From: an uncultured bacterium
Lineage (GTDB): Bacteria; Elusimicrobiota; Elusimicrobia; Elusimicrobiales; Elusimicrobiaceae
Assembly (NCBI GenBank): GCA_949294095.1
Contig: CASFFZ010000008.1
Location: 1-45,590 of the forward strand
DNA: 45,590 nt
Direction of reading: 5' to 3'
Shown here piece by piece: positions 1-7,858 of this stretch (within the stretch, counting starts at the first letter, position 1; every line of letters begins with the position of its first letter). The notes beneath the pieces are model-generated. The model saw only the letters and a list, made by a program, of their open reading frames with translations. It ran no database searches and was not told the DNA's origin. Made by a program: the position numbers and the translations under genes.

Positions 1-575
1 ATTTTTAATATATATTTTATAGTAAATGAAAATTAGATTTTTTTGTGCAGATTTACAAAGTTCACTTTATTGTTATTTTTAATGTTATTTTTAAAAATAC
101 TTATTATTTAAGTATTTTTATTTTTATATCTATTTTTTTAAAACAAAATTTAAATTATTTTCTGAGTTTTAAAAAACAGAAACAGTTATCAGATGTTTCC
201 TTTGCTAGGCGGAAAGAAAAGCGGGAAGGCAGCGCCGGTTTACCCGTTATTTGGGGATTCTCTCTCTGCGCGCAGGCAAAACAATACACCTTCATGCCAA
301 AAGGCACGCCTTTAGGCCCAATTTAAGAGGAACAGAGACAGCAAAATGGCTTTTTTAGTCCTCTTTTGAGCAAAAACCCCTCTTATTTCGTCTTTTGGGA
401 AGGGGTCAGCGTCTTTGCTCGTAAAAAAACAGAAAAAACAGCCTGCAAAACGCTGGCGGCCAGGTTGAAATCGTAAAAAAAGGAAGCAGGGGTTGGGGCA
501 ACCGGCCGGGCGGGGGATGAGTGCCGCCCGGCCGTTTTTGGCAAGGAAGGGTTCCCTGCCCCCCAGACTACCAGA
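1..575. other. AT-rich stretch without a recognised gene
   Basis: Positions 1 to about 185 are very AT-rich, unlike everything else in the window. The rest is mixed sequence with no reading frame that looks like a protein. A 93-codon plus-strand frame (45-326) is low-complexity Ile/Phe/Asn-rich and lacks a convincing ribosome site. The only clear element is the GC hairpin at 503-539. The stretch probably marks the left border of the head cassette. Confidence 0.6.
503..539 (+). terminator. Strong intrinsic terminator, plus-strand orientation
   Basis: An 11-bp perfect GC stem (503-513 with 524-534) with a 10-nt loop is followed by TTTTT at 535-539. The T-tract suits plus-strand transcription. 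On the minus strand the same hairpin sits 37 nt past the cement gene, without an immediate T-tract. It may insulate the end of the head operon from rightward transcription. Confidence 0.75.
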
Positions 576-959
576 CTAGTGCATATCTACGCCATCGGTC
601 AGAAAGCAGGAAAGCTTTCCTGCCGTGCCCGAACCGCTGACGGTATAATACGCCCGCAAAAAGCGTTTGGCGCCGTTGGGCAGCACGACGGCAAACAGAT
701 TTTTGACGCTTTGCAGATCGGCCAAGGCAAACGTAACGGCCATCAGCTCCTGCGCGGCGGAAAAATCGGCCGTATCGTCCGTTTGCAGCGACACCTTTAC
801 CTGGGTTACCCCGCTAAACGCTTCGTCGGTGCGGCAGACTGCAAACAAAGCGCCCGGCACGGCGTTTGAGGCGGCGCCCAAATCAAGGATGTTTTCGGAC
901 GCGGCCGTAGCGGCAACCGTCTGCTTGTCGGACATCATGGCATTTTGATCAAGTAACAT
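576..959 (-). CDS. Phage capsid cement protein, Bbp16-like
   Basis: This 127-residue protein is probably the capsid cement (decoration) protein that stabilises the head, resembling the Bbp16 family of Bordetella podovirus BPP-1. I base the call on size, the beta-rich Ala/Thr composition (for example TQVKVSLQTDD and a C-terminal FLTDGVDMH) and its place directly after the major capsid gene. The start is well supported by AGGAGG four bases upstream of ATG 959. It lies 8 bp from the capsid gene and is the last gene of the head operon visible here. No tail gene follows before a GC hairpin and an AT-rich stretch. The family call rests on recalled similarity and could be wrong, but a small capsid accessory protein is the natural reading. 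Confidence 0.6.
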   Translation of the reverse strand: MLLDQNAMMSDKQTVAATAASENILDLGAASNAVPGALFAVCRTDEAFSGVTQVKVSLQTDDTADFSAAQELMAVTFALADLQSVKNLFAVVLPNGAKRFLRAYYTVSGSGTAGKLSCFLTDGVDMH

Positions 960-967
960 AGTTCCTC

Positions 968-1945
968 CTATTTCACCACATCTTCGGTGTCGGTAATCGC
1001 ATCGCAGATGTGCACCGGGATTTCGTTAAACGTCATCAGCGGGCGGGACGTAATCTGATCCGGCGTATACTGTACATTGGTGCGGTTGCTGGTCAGCTTT
1101 CTGAGCGCAGCCTTGACGGTGCGGTTCATATACCACACGGGTTTGCCCATAGACAGGCTTTGAATGCGTTCTTCCAATTCGCACATTTGGTCAATCAAGT
1201 CCGCGGGCACGTTTGTCACGTCAATGTTGCAAATGCGGCCGGCGTATCTCCAGTCCTGCACCGCCAGCCCCAGCTTCCACTCAAAGTATTCCTTATAAGC
1301 CGGGTATTCGTTGCCGTCGGCGTCCACATGGTTTACCAAGCCGTAGTCCACGCGCTGGATGCCGGCTTTGGAGCCTTTGGGGAAGAACGTGAACACTTTG
1401 TCGGTATCCCAGACCACGAGGTAAATAGAGGAGTTTTGCCCTTCGGTTTCTCCGCCGGCGTCAATGACGTTGCGGGAGCTTTCGGCCCCGTCCAGTTCGC
1501 AGTAGCGTGCGGCCAAGCCCGTAAAGCGTTCCGGGTGCTGCCCGGCGTTGCCGTAGATCAGGTTGGACGCCATGGTGTTGGACATACCGGCGATAATCGC
1601 GCGGGACTGCCCGGTGCGCACGGCTTCCACATGGCCGCCTTTTTCGGCCACCAGTTTATCCACCACGGAATAGGCCGACAAAGTGCCATACGATTCCACC
1701 ACCACTTTGGTTGTGGCTTTGGCGGGTTCAATGCCTTGGTAGGCGCGGCGCCACGTGCCTTCGGGAATGCCGGTGCGTACGGCGTATTCGTGGCCGCTGT
1801 CCAACGAGCTTTCGGTTACCAGGGCATCGGCGATGATGTCGTTGGACTGGCTTAATACCTCGGCAATGGCCAGCTCTTGGCCGGAGGGATCAAATTGTTT
1901 GGCGTAATCCACCAAACTGTAATGTTTATCAGCAATAATTGCCAT
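968..1945 (-). CDS. Phage major capsid protein (BPP-1/Bbp17-like)
   Basis: This 325-residue protein is the likely major head subunit. Its length, its position between scaffold and cement genes, and conserved-looking stretches (VVDKLVAEKGGHVEAVRTG near residue 95, SNTMASNLIYGN near 122, a PVWYMNRTVKAAL stretch near 267 and a C-terminal region with ITSRPLMTFNEIPV) match the capsid family of BPP-1-like podoviruses, which have the HK97 fold. AAGGAG sits six bases before ATG 1945. The gene is 10 bp from the scaffold gene. The frame is intact, with no sign of decay, so the cassette may still make heads. Confidence 0.8.
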   Translation of the reverse strand: MAIIADKHYSLVDYAKQFDPSGQELAIAEVLSQSNDIIADALVTESSLDSGHEYAVRTGIPEGTWRRAYQGIEPAKATTKVVVESYGTLSAYSVVDKLVAEKGGHVEAVRTGQSRAIIAGMSNTMASNLIYGNAGQHPERFTGLAARYCELDGAESSRNVIDAGGETEGQNSSIYLVVWDTDKVFTFFPKGSKAGIQRVDYGLVNHVDADGNEYPAYKEYFEWKLGLAVQDWRYAGRICNIDVTNVPADLIDQMCELEERIQSLSMGKPVWYMNRTVKAALRKLTSNRTNVQYTPDQITSRPLMTFNEIPVHICDAITDTEDVVK

Positions 1946-1955
1946 TTAATTCTCC

Positions 1956-2561
1956 TTAATTGTTTTTTCCGTACAACGCCTCGGCGAATGTTTTATCCTG
2001 CGGGGCGGCGGGCTTGCCGCCGGGCAAAACGTCTTCGCTGATACTTTTTCCGATCTCGTAAAAGGTACGGACAATAACGGGATGGTTCCCCAGCCCCGTG
2101 GCTTCCAACAGCCCGCGCAGTTCCGGGCCGCCAAACGCGTCCGCCGCGCGCACCGCCAGCGAAATAACTTCGCCGCATTGGGCGCCGTAGAGCGCTTGGG
2201 TTTGTTCGGCCCACCGCTCCAGCATTTGGCGCTTTTCTTCCGCGCCGTGCTGGGCGCCGGAGCGGACGAAGCGGGCTTCCAAATCAAGCAGTTTTTGCAC
2301 CTGCTCTTCGGAAAGGCCCATTTCCTGCGAAAGCGTTTTAAAGTCTTCCAACGCCGCTTCCGGGAAGGAAACGTCCTCGGGCAGTTGTAAGTTGGGGTAA
2401 GCCGCCGGGTCTGGGGCGGCGTCCGTCCGGGAGGTGTTCCGGTCAGGAGGGGTCTCCTCCCTGCCCGGAACCGGGTCGGCCTGGGGCCGTGCGGACGGGG
2501 CGTTTAAATCGGATGGTTCTTGGGGGGCGGCTTGCGGGGCCGCCGTTTCGGCTGGGTTCAT
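1956..2561 (-). CDS. Probable phage capsid scaffold protein
   Basis: This 201-residue acidic protein opens with about 80 Pro/Ala/Asp/Glu-rich residues that are likely disordered. It continues as a helical region (DFKTLSQEMGLSEEQVQKLL, then an E/Q-rich helix near 120). This layout is typical of podovirus scaffold or capsid-assembly proteins, which fill the procapsid and leave before DNA packaging. Its place immediately upstream of the major capsid gene agrees. The start codon overlaps the stop of the Bbp19-like gene by 4 bp (ATGA type), which suggests coupled translation. No serine-protease motif is seen, so I do not call it a prohead protease. Confidence 0.65.
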   Translation of the reverse strand: MNPAETAAPQAAPQEPSDLNAPSARPQADPVPGREETPPDRNTSRTDAAPDPAAYPNLQLPEDVSFPEAALEDFKTLSQEMGLSEEQVQKLLDLEARFVRSGAQHGAEEKRQMLERWAEQTQALYGAQCGEVISLAVRAADAFGGPELRGLLEATGLGNHPVIVRTFYEIGKSISEDVLPGGKPAAPQDKTFAEALYGKNN

Positions 2562-2863
2562 GCGTTTAGTTCCTCCTGTTGGCGGTTAATTTCATTCTGC
2601 TCCGACTGCACCTGCGACAGGTATTCCCCCCGCATTTGCAGGTAGGCGGCAGGGGCGGCGTCCGTAATTTGCGCCAGCAGAAAAAGCCCTATACTCTGCT
2701 GCCCGCAGTGAAATGCGGTGGCGTACGGATCGCCGGGGACGAAGCCGTGCTGACCGATTTGAGCCGCTTGCAAAATCCGCCACAGCAAACGGCGGCCCTG
2801 CACGGTTTTTAAGACGGCCTGCAAATCGCAGGCGTTGCGTTTTTTAAGTTGTTTTTCGTTCAT
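2558..2863 (-). CDS. Bbp19-like phage protein
   Basis: This 101-residue protein resembles the small Bbp19-like phage family. The signs are a GRRLLWRILQAAQ stretch (residues 24-36), a later AFHCGQQSIGLFLLAQ stretch (51-66), then a short segment ending in a Gln/Glu-rich tail. In related podoviruses this gene lies between portal and scaffold, as here. Its molecular role is not known to me; it is probably a head accessory. There is no purine-rich ribosome site before ATG 2863. Instead a 14-bp hairpin ends 11 bases upstream, so translation may depend on structure or coupling. Confidence 0.7.
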   Translation of the reverse strand: MNEKQLKKRNACDLQAVLKTVQGRRLLWRILQAAQIGQHGFVPGDPYATAFHCGQQSIGLFLLAQITDAAPAAYLQMRGEYLSQVQSEQNEINRQQEELNA

Positions 2864-2873
2864 AGGAAGGGTT

Positions 2874-2910
2874 GGAAAGAAAGGCGGATTCCGGCGCCGT
2901 CTTTCTTTCC
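2874..2910 (-). other. 14-bp RNA hairpin ahead of the Bbp19-like gene
   Basis: Arms 2874-2887 and 2897-2910 pair over 14 bp with one G-U pair and a 9-nt loop. The hairpin ends 11 nt before the start codon at 2863. There is no T-tract on the minus strand, so it is not a standard terminator. Possible roles are transcript processing or translation control. Confidence 0.55.
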
Positions 2911-2928
2911 CGTCCGCACAGCGCTCGC

Positions 2929-3045
2929 TTATGTAGGCGCCTGCTGCGGAACCTTTAAATACTGCGGAAACTGCGCCGCGCCGGGCGGCGCAGTTCCGTT
3001 CTGTGCCGGGCCGTACCGCTTATGAAGACGCGCCCGTAAACACAG
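2929..3045 (-). CDS. Possible tiny phage gene with non-ATG start
   Basis: The 190-bp gap between portal and the Bbp19-like gene holds an open frame that ends at 2929 and reads to a tail of GAAQFPQYLKVPQQAPT. This protein-like, Gln/Pro-rich ending resembles small proteins in that position of other podoviruses. No ATG exists in the frame. A CTG at 3045 lies four bases after an AGAGG motif and would give a 38-residue product. A GTG at 3043 opens a different frame that stops after seven more codons. The CDS call is tentative. Confidence 0.3.
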   Translation of the reverse strand: MCLRARLHKRYGPAQNGTAPPGAAQFPQYLKVPQQAPT

Positions 3046-3053
3046 AGCCTCTT

Positions 3054-4655
3054 TTATTTTTCCGGAGAAGGGGCCGCCCCGGCTGCGGCGGGCGCCTGCG
3101 CCGCAGCCGCCAGCTGCTGGGCCGCCTGCATGCGTTCGGCGCGGATTTGGCGGGTTTCCTGCTCGCTGCGCAACAGAGCAGGCGCCACCCCCAGCGTGGT
3201 AAGACCTTCTTCCAAGGCGCGGTCGTAATCTACGCGGTCTAACACTTCCGGCCGCGATGCCGCCAAGGAAGCCGCATAATTAAGTCCCTGCACCAGGGCC
3301 GATAGTCCGGCCGCTTTTTGCGCTTGTGCAATCATAGACACGTATTCCACTTTCATCTCAAGCCCTTCAATACTCTGGGGCGGCGGCGGCAATAAGCCTT
3401 GGCGGAACAACAGGTTAAACGCGCGGTCTATCAGCGGGTCTAAGAGTTCGTTTTTCAGCCGTTCCAGCACCGGCCCCAATACAAGCAGTTTTTCCTGATG
3501 GCGTTCGGCCACTTCGGCGGCGGTCATATTGGAATAATTTTGCGTGGAAAGCATTAAAAACACGTCTGCAAAAAACTGGGCGCGGATGGTGTCACGCACG
3601 CTTTGGATGGAAGCTTCCAGCGATTTTAAATCCGGCTGCACTTCATAGGCCGGTTTTACGGCGGCGTCCGTGGTGCCGTTGTAGCGGGTAATGCCGCCCG
3701 GCAGCAGGTTCACTTCCCCCTGTACGTTGGAAGAAACCATCATCGGCGGGTTGGTGCTTTTGTCCAAGGCGACGAGTTTTGTTTTCTGCATTTTTTGCAG
3801 CATTTTCACGTCGCCCAAGCACTTCCACCCCGGGCCGCGGCCGTAAACGTCGGAAGCGTTTTTTACTTCCCAGCGCGCCGCAATGACCGGAAATTCCCGG
3901 TAACCGCTTTGGCGCAGCAAATGGCCGTTGTCCGTTAAATACACGGACAGATAAGGCATATGCGCGCTGTCTTGCCGGGCGGGATTTTGCGCCGGGTTGG
4001 GCAAAATCAAATGAATAATTTTATGCCAGCGGAAGGTGCGGTTTTCGTCGCACTCGCGGGCAACAGCCGGCGGAAGGTGTTCCGGGCCGAACGTATCTTT
4101 CATTTGCTCGGCCGTCATAAAAAATTCCCGCCCGAACCGGTTTACCCGGCCGGCGGCGTCGGTTCCCAGGGCATATTCCCCAATGGTAAACGGACGGCAG
4201 CGGATGCCTTTCTGCGGGTCTTCTTCCACCAAAAACGCGGCCGTGCCGAATACGGAAATTTCCTGATAAAACCCGTGCAGCACGCTGTAGACGTTGCTCT
4301 TGGCAAACACGTCTTCCAAACGTTTTTTGATTTCAAATACCCACTCCCGCGCGCCGGGCAGGTTCATCAGTTCTTCGGGGGCGAGCGTGAGGTCAAACCA
4401 ACTGCGCGAGGGGCTGGTCAGCCCGCTCATCATGCCGGCGCACAGCACTTCCACCGCTAGGCACGGGTCGGAATCCAGCAGGGTTTTGTGGTCAATGCGG
4501 CGGCCTTGATTAGGGGTTTGCCCGTCAAAAAAGCCGCGGGTGGGCGCCAAATAAGCGCAGAGTTCTTTCCAAGCGGGCGTCCAGGAGGCGCGCTCGCTTT
4601 TCAGCTCGTCATAGAGGCGCAAATAATCGGTTGTTTGTTGTGTATTATGTTTCAT
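3054..4655 (-). CDS. Phage portal / head-to-tail connector protein
   Basis: This 533-residue protein matches the podovirus head-to-tail connecting (portal) family, the ring at one capsid vertex through which DNA passes. Supporting stretches are an N-terminal LRLYDELKSERASWTPAWKE, then DSDPCLAVEVLCAGMMSGLT (residues 60-80), SRSWFDLTL, the segment VYGRGPGWKCLGDVKMLQ near 270, and VFLMLSTQNYSNMTAAEVAER near 370. The C-terminus is Ala/Gln-rich and probably disordered. The length is normal for the family. No strong ribosome site precedes ATG 4655. A consensus promoter at 5063-5092 points toward it, giving a leader of about 400 nt that is antisense to the small gene at 4735-4914. Confidence 0.85.
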   Translation of the reverse strand: MKHNTQQTTDYLRLYDELKSERASWTPAWKELCAYLAPTRGFFDGQTPNQGRRIDHKTLLDSDPCLAVEVLCAGMMSGLTSPSRSWFDLTLAPEELMNLPGAREWVFEIKKRLEDVFAKSNVYSVLHGFYQEISVFGTAAFLVEEDPQKGIRCRPFTIGEYALGTDAAGRVNRFGREFFMTAEQMKDTFGPEHLPPAVARECDENRTFRWHKIIHLILPNPAQNPARQDSAHMPYLSVYLTDNGHLLRQSGYREFPVIAARWEVKNASDVYGRGPGWKCLGDVKMLQKMQKTKLVALDKSTNPPMMVSSNVQGEVNLLPGGITRYNGTTDAAVKPAYEVQPDLKSLEASIQSVRDTIRAQFFADVFLMLSTQNYSNMTAAEVAERHQEKLLVLGPVLERLKNELLDPLIDRAFNLLFRQGLLPPPPQSIEGLEMKVEYVSMIAQAQKAAGLSALVQGLNYAASLAASRPEVLDRVDYDRALEEGLTTLGVAPALLRSEQETRQIRAERMQAAQQLAAAAQAPAAAGAAPSPEK

Positions 4656-4734
4656 AGGGAGTCCGAGAAACCAAAAGAAGCGTGCGAAGAAAAAAGAAAT
4701 TTACTAAGATAAAAGAAAGAAGGAGGGCGTTTGT

Positions 4735-4914
4735 ATGATGGGTATTATTACGATTTTGATTTTTGTAGTGTTGTTGGCGGTGCCGGGGTTTTACATCATT
4801 ACCCGGAAAGTATTTCCGAAAGGGAGCAAAAAATCAGCGATGTGGATTTCTATTCTGCTGACGATTTTGTTGGTAGGAATTCTGGCGGCCGTAACGGCGA
4901 CTACACCGGTATAA
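4735..4914 (+). CDS. 59-residue two-helix membrane protein, divergent to phage genes
   Basis: This small plus-strand gene encodes 59 residues. Two hydrophobic helices (about 3-22 and 36-54) flank a basic turn (TRKVFPKGSKKS), so both ends probably face the same side of the inner membrane. A very strong ribosome site (GGAGG at 4722-4726) lies eight bases before ATG 4735. A second ATG follows directly. An intrinsic terminator begins 22 bp after the stop, so the unit looks complete. It runs opposite to the head genes between the ChaN-like genes and the portal. I do not recognise the family. Holin-like, superinfection-exclusion or toxin roles are possible but not shown by the sequence. Confidence 0.7.
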   Translation: MMGIITILIFVVLLAVPGFYIITRKVFPKGSKKSAMWISILLTILLVGILAAVTATTPV

Positions 4915-4935
4915 CTGCAACGGCTTTTTGAACGG

Positions 4936-4961
4936 CCCACCCCAAGCGGGTGGGTTTTTTT
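4936..4961 (+). terminator. Intrinsic terminator of the 59-residue gene
   Basis: A 7-bp stem (CCCACCC 4936-4942 with GGGTGGG 4948-4954) and a 5-nt loop are followed by seven T residues. It is oriented for plus-strand transcription. Read on the minus strand it lacks a T-tract, so it should not stop transcription toward the portal. Confidence 0.85.
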
Positions 4962-5062
4962 ATGCAAAAAAACAACAGCGGATATATATAAAATACAGCC
5001 GTCAAACAAAAAAGCGGAAAAAATTAAGGAATTTACTTCGGCAGGATTACTTCTATTTTTTA

Positions 5063-5092
5063 ATTATAGCATAAAAATAGGCTTGTTGTCAA
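5063..5092 (-). promoter_or_regulatory. Consensus sigma-70 promoter reading toward the portal gene
   Basis: On the minus strand, a perfect TTGACA (5092-5087) is separated by 18 bp from a perfect TATAAT (5068-5063). The predicted start of transcription is near 5056. The first minus-strand gene downstream is the portal at 4655. The promoter therefore appears to start a second head transcript, separate from the terminase promoter. Confidence 0.75.
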
Positions 5093-5151
5093 GTAAAATT
5101 TCAAGAATAGGCTTTCAAGATCGTTTCACTTTTAAAACAGATTTTCTAAAG

Positions 5152-5184
5152 GAAAAACTTCGGCCGCCGCCCCGGCGGGGCGGC
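5152..5184 (-). terminator. Likely terminator after the ChaN-like genes
   Basis: An 8-bp GC stem (5166-5173 with 5177-5184) lies 16 nt past the stop of the last ChaN-like gene. A run of five T residues on the minus strand (within 5152-5158) follows after about eight bases. The late T-tract makes it weaker than a standard intrinsic terminator. Confidence 0.5.
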
Positions 5185-5199
5185 TTTGAGCGGGGCGGT

Positions 5200-6315
5200 T
5201 TATTCTTCCGAGCGTAGGATTACCGTCATATCCGTTCCGAGGATTTTTTTATACGGCGAAGGTTTTATCCAGTTCTCCACCAACCGGGCCTTGGGCGAAG
5301 CGTGGAATTGCTCCCGGATGGACGCATCTTCCCGGAAATAAATAAACAAAGGGTTATTCAGCGTGAGATATTCGGGCACCGTAAACAACACGACAAATGC
5401 ATCTCCCCCCAACATAGAAGGCAAATTGAAATCCTGATTGTAGCCTACGTGCCCAAATCCCGCATAAACGACAATCAACGCATCCGGCTCCTGCCGACGC
5501 AGCGCCCGCAGGTATTGCGCCCACATTTTATTGCGAAAACGGACGCCTTCAAACGAAGCGGAAAAATCTTCATACATCGTTTCCGTGGGGATGGTACGGG
5601 TAGTGCGCATAAGGGTGTTTTTCAATTCGGTTTCCCGTTCCAAGCCGATAACCGGAATACCGGCTTTCACCGCCGCATACAGCACCCGGGACGACTGCCG
5701 CGAAGCCCCATGAAGCAAACGTTTAATTTCTTCCGGCCGCGTAACGGCCCGGCTGGCCCCGAGGGGCAAACGTTCATAAGCCGGCAAAAATTCCGTAGCC
5801 AAATAAATCTTGCGGTTGGGATACAACGCCGGCAACGCCTGAATGAGCCGGGTGACTTCCTCGGCCAAGTGTCTAAAGCCATGCACTTCCCCCAAATACA
5901 GGGTTTTTAAATCTTTCGGCAGGTAATCTGCGTAAGGAATTGCGCCGGTATACACCCGGCTGCGAATACGGCTGGCGATGGCGGAAGAATGCGCATGAAA
6001 TTTTTCATAATTTTCTCTAAACCGCTGCAGCGATCTAAAAATATACGTATTATTTTTAACGGAAACGTCGCCATAAAGGGCAGGATCCAACTGAGCCGAA
6101 ATATGCGTATTCCACAAGTCCGCCCCGTGCACCGACATGACGGCCGGCGGCAAATGCATGTATACATTGCCCAGTTCAAACGCACCCCCCGCCGCCTCTG
6201 CGCCGGATTTGGAAACGGCCGGCACCAGCGGGCGCAGGGCTTTGGCCGCCTGCGCAGAGGCGCTTTGCGGAAAAAGAAACCCGAAAACCAATAAGAAAAA
6301 TATAATTTTTTTCAT
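5200..6315 (-). CDS. Secreted ChaN/Tiki-superfamily protein (paralogue 1)
   Basis: This 371-residue protein starts with a signal peptide (about 1-21, ending ASA-Q). It carries the marks of the ChaN/TraB/Tiki superfamily: LGEVHG (141-146), a conserved Glu in ATEFLP (E175), RNKMWA (261-266) and YAGFGH (284-289). ChaN proteins bind haem; other members are peptidases or esterase-like, so the activity here is open. It should act in the periplasm or outside the cell. GAGG precedes the ATG, and 9 bp separate it from paralogue 2. It is the last of three tandem related genes that sit between large terminase and portal, an unusual place for secreted enzymes. Confidence 0.7.
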   Translation of the reverse strand: MKKIIFFLLVFGFLFPQSASAQAAKALRPLVPAVSKSGAEAAGGAFELGNVYMHLPPAVMSVHGADLWNTHISAQLDPALYGDVSVKNNTYIFRSLQRFRENYEKFHAHSSAIASRIRSRVYTGAIPYADYLPKDLKTLYLGEVHGFRHLAEEVTRLIQALPALYPNRKIYLATEFLPAYERLPLGASRAVTRPEEIKRLLHGASRQSSRVLYAAVKAGIPVIGLERETELKNTLMRTTRTIPTETMYEDFSASFEGVRFRNKMWAQYLRALRRQEPDALIVVYAGFGHVGYNQDFNLPSMLGGDAFVVLFTVPEYLTLNNPLFIYFREDASIREQFHASPKARLVENWIKPSPYKKILGTDMTVILRSEE

Positions 6316-6324
6316 ATCCCCTCT

Positions 6325-7716
6325 TTATTTTTGAGGCACCGTCCAAGCATAATCAAAACCGATCTGCCTGCCCAGCAGGCGGGCGTTGTGGCCCGTCCAA
6401 TGATACAGGCGGGCGGACGCATGGTCGCGCTGGAAGAACGGATCTTCTTTCCCCCACACATGATACAATAGACTGTGTGAGGAAGGACGCTCGGAGGTTA
6501 CGTCCACCACGACCGGTTGTTCATTTGCAAAAAATTTAGGAAGCGAAAAGGGCATCAGCCACGAAGTATGCCCGCTGCCGGCGTACACCAAAAACAAAGC
6601 ATCCGGATCTTGAGCGCGGATCTCCGTCATTTTTTGTTCCATCAGCCGCGCCCACGTTTTATTGCGTTGGCTGAGGGTGTAAAACGAAAAGAATTCCTGT
6701 TTGCCCAATTCCTGTTTAAACAGTTGCATTTGGGTAGGGTCTTCCAGCGCGTAAAGTTCAATATCGCAATTAAGCGCAATCCAAAAGAAACCGGGGGCAT
6801 AGTCCACCCGGTTTCCGTCGGCAAGGGTAATGGGGGCAAGCGGCGTTTCCGGCAGGCGGCGGTAATAGGTGGCCAGCGTATTGCGGGAGCCCGGCTCTGC
6901 CGGCGGCAAGTTGATAAATTCCGTAAATAACACAATCCGCCGGGAAGGATTTTGTTTGCGCAGCAACTCCACCAAATCCGCCAGATTATCCTGGATTTCA
7001 TCTTGGTGGTGCACTTCCCCGAAAAAGACCATTCTTTCTGAAGAAAGGCGCCGCGCCAGATATTCTTTCTCGTCCGCTCCTTCGTAGCGAAACAATTCCT
7101 TTTTCCCTTTTCCGGGATATTGCTTCAGCCAGTCGGATTTATCCGCAATCCCCCGGCTGAAAAACAAGCTCCATTCGTTATTCTTCAGCGCAGTTTCCGT
7201 GGGAACAAGCTTAGGCATAAACATGGCTTTTAAGAGCGGGATTTCCTCCTCCGGGGCAAAACGGGTTTTCCAAAGTTCTATGACGGCTTTATAACTTTCA
7301 TACACTTGCCGCTGCAGGCCTTCGGCGCGGCCCTCCAGCACTTGCGGGGGAAGCGTCGTCAAGTCTGCTATAACGGAGGAACGCTGGCGGCGTTTGGAAG
7401 CGTACGTCATTTTTTCCCACAGGGCGCCTACTCTTTCTTTCCAGTTTTTAACGGGGAGAGAAGCGGGCTGATTTAAAAATAGATTTTGCACCGCGGCGGG
7501 GTCTTCTCCGATAGCTTCCGCAGGCAAAATGTTTTGCACCGAAACGGCCGCCCCCGCCGCAGCAGCCGGAAGCGTTTTGCCGGCTACCGCAGGAAGAGCC
7601 TTCCGGCCCGCAACAGCCGCCCGTGCGGCAGGCAGCATTTTTGCCTGGGCCCACAACGGCACGGCTTGCCCGATTGCCAAACTTATACCCAACACCACAC
7701 GCATAGAAATAGACAT
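6325..7716 (-). CDS. Secreted ChaN/Tiki-superfamily protein (paralogue 2)
   Basis: The 463-residue product has a signal peptide followed by an Ala-rich stretch of about 50 residues. The C-terminal catalytic-like domain has FFGEVHHQDE (near 232), LFTEFINLP, YALEDPTQ, RNKTWA and VYAGSGH (near 380). These match paralogues 1 and 3 in order and spacing. I chose ATG 7716 because AGGAG lies five bases upstream and a signal peptide then begins at once. An earlier ATG at 7800 also has a purine-rich site but would bury the signal. The middle part resembles paralogue 3 (both have a helical segment and a DKSDWLKQYPGKG / FNWMKHYPNQG pair). The substrate is unknown. Confidence 0.7.
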   Translation of the reverse strand: MSISMRVVLGISLAIGQAVPLWAQAKMLPAARAAVAGRKALPAVAGKTLPAAAAGAAVSVQNILPAEAIGEDPAAVQNLFLNQPASLPVKNWKERVGALWEKMTYASKRRQRSSVIADLTTLPPQVLEGRAEGLQRQVYESYKAVIELWKTRFAPEEEIPLLKAMFMPKLVPTETALKNNEWSLFFSRGIADKSDWLKQYPGKGKKELFRYEGADEKEYLARRLSSERMVFFGEVHHQDEIQDNLADLVELLRKQNPSRRIVLFTEFINLPPAEPGSRNTLATYYRRLPETPLAPITLADGNRVDYAPGFFWIALNCDIELYALEDPTQMQLFKQELGKQEFFSFYTLSQRNKTWARLMEQKMTEIRAQDPDALFLVYAGSGHTSWLMPFSLPKFFANEQPVVVDVTSERPSSHSLLYHVWGKEDPFFQRDHASARLYHWTGHNARLLGRQIGFDYAWTVPQK

Positions 7717-7858
7717 TTTTTCTCCTGCCTGCAACACGCAAACGGACGGTTTTTCCGCTCGGGGCTGAAATGCGCAACAGTCGTCCTGCGCCCCAGCCAT
7801 TTCCCCCTTTTTTCGGGCGGCATTTGTTTGCAGCTATGCTCCGGGCCGGGATTTTCTT

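Noticed and set aside
45..326. A 93-codon plus-strand frame in the AT-rich edge
   Set aside because: Composition follows the AT-rich DNA, there is no ribosome site, and the second half looks like translated noncoding sequence.
1010..1855. A 281-codon plus-strand open frame
   Set aside because: It is the shadow of the major capsid gene on the other strand and is rich in His, Gly and Ala as such shadows usually are.
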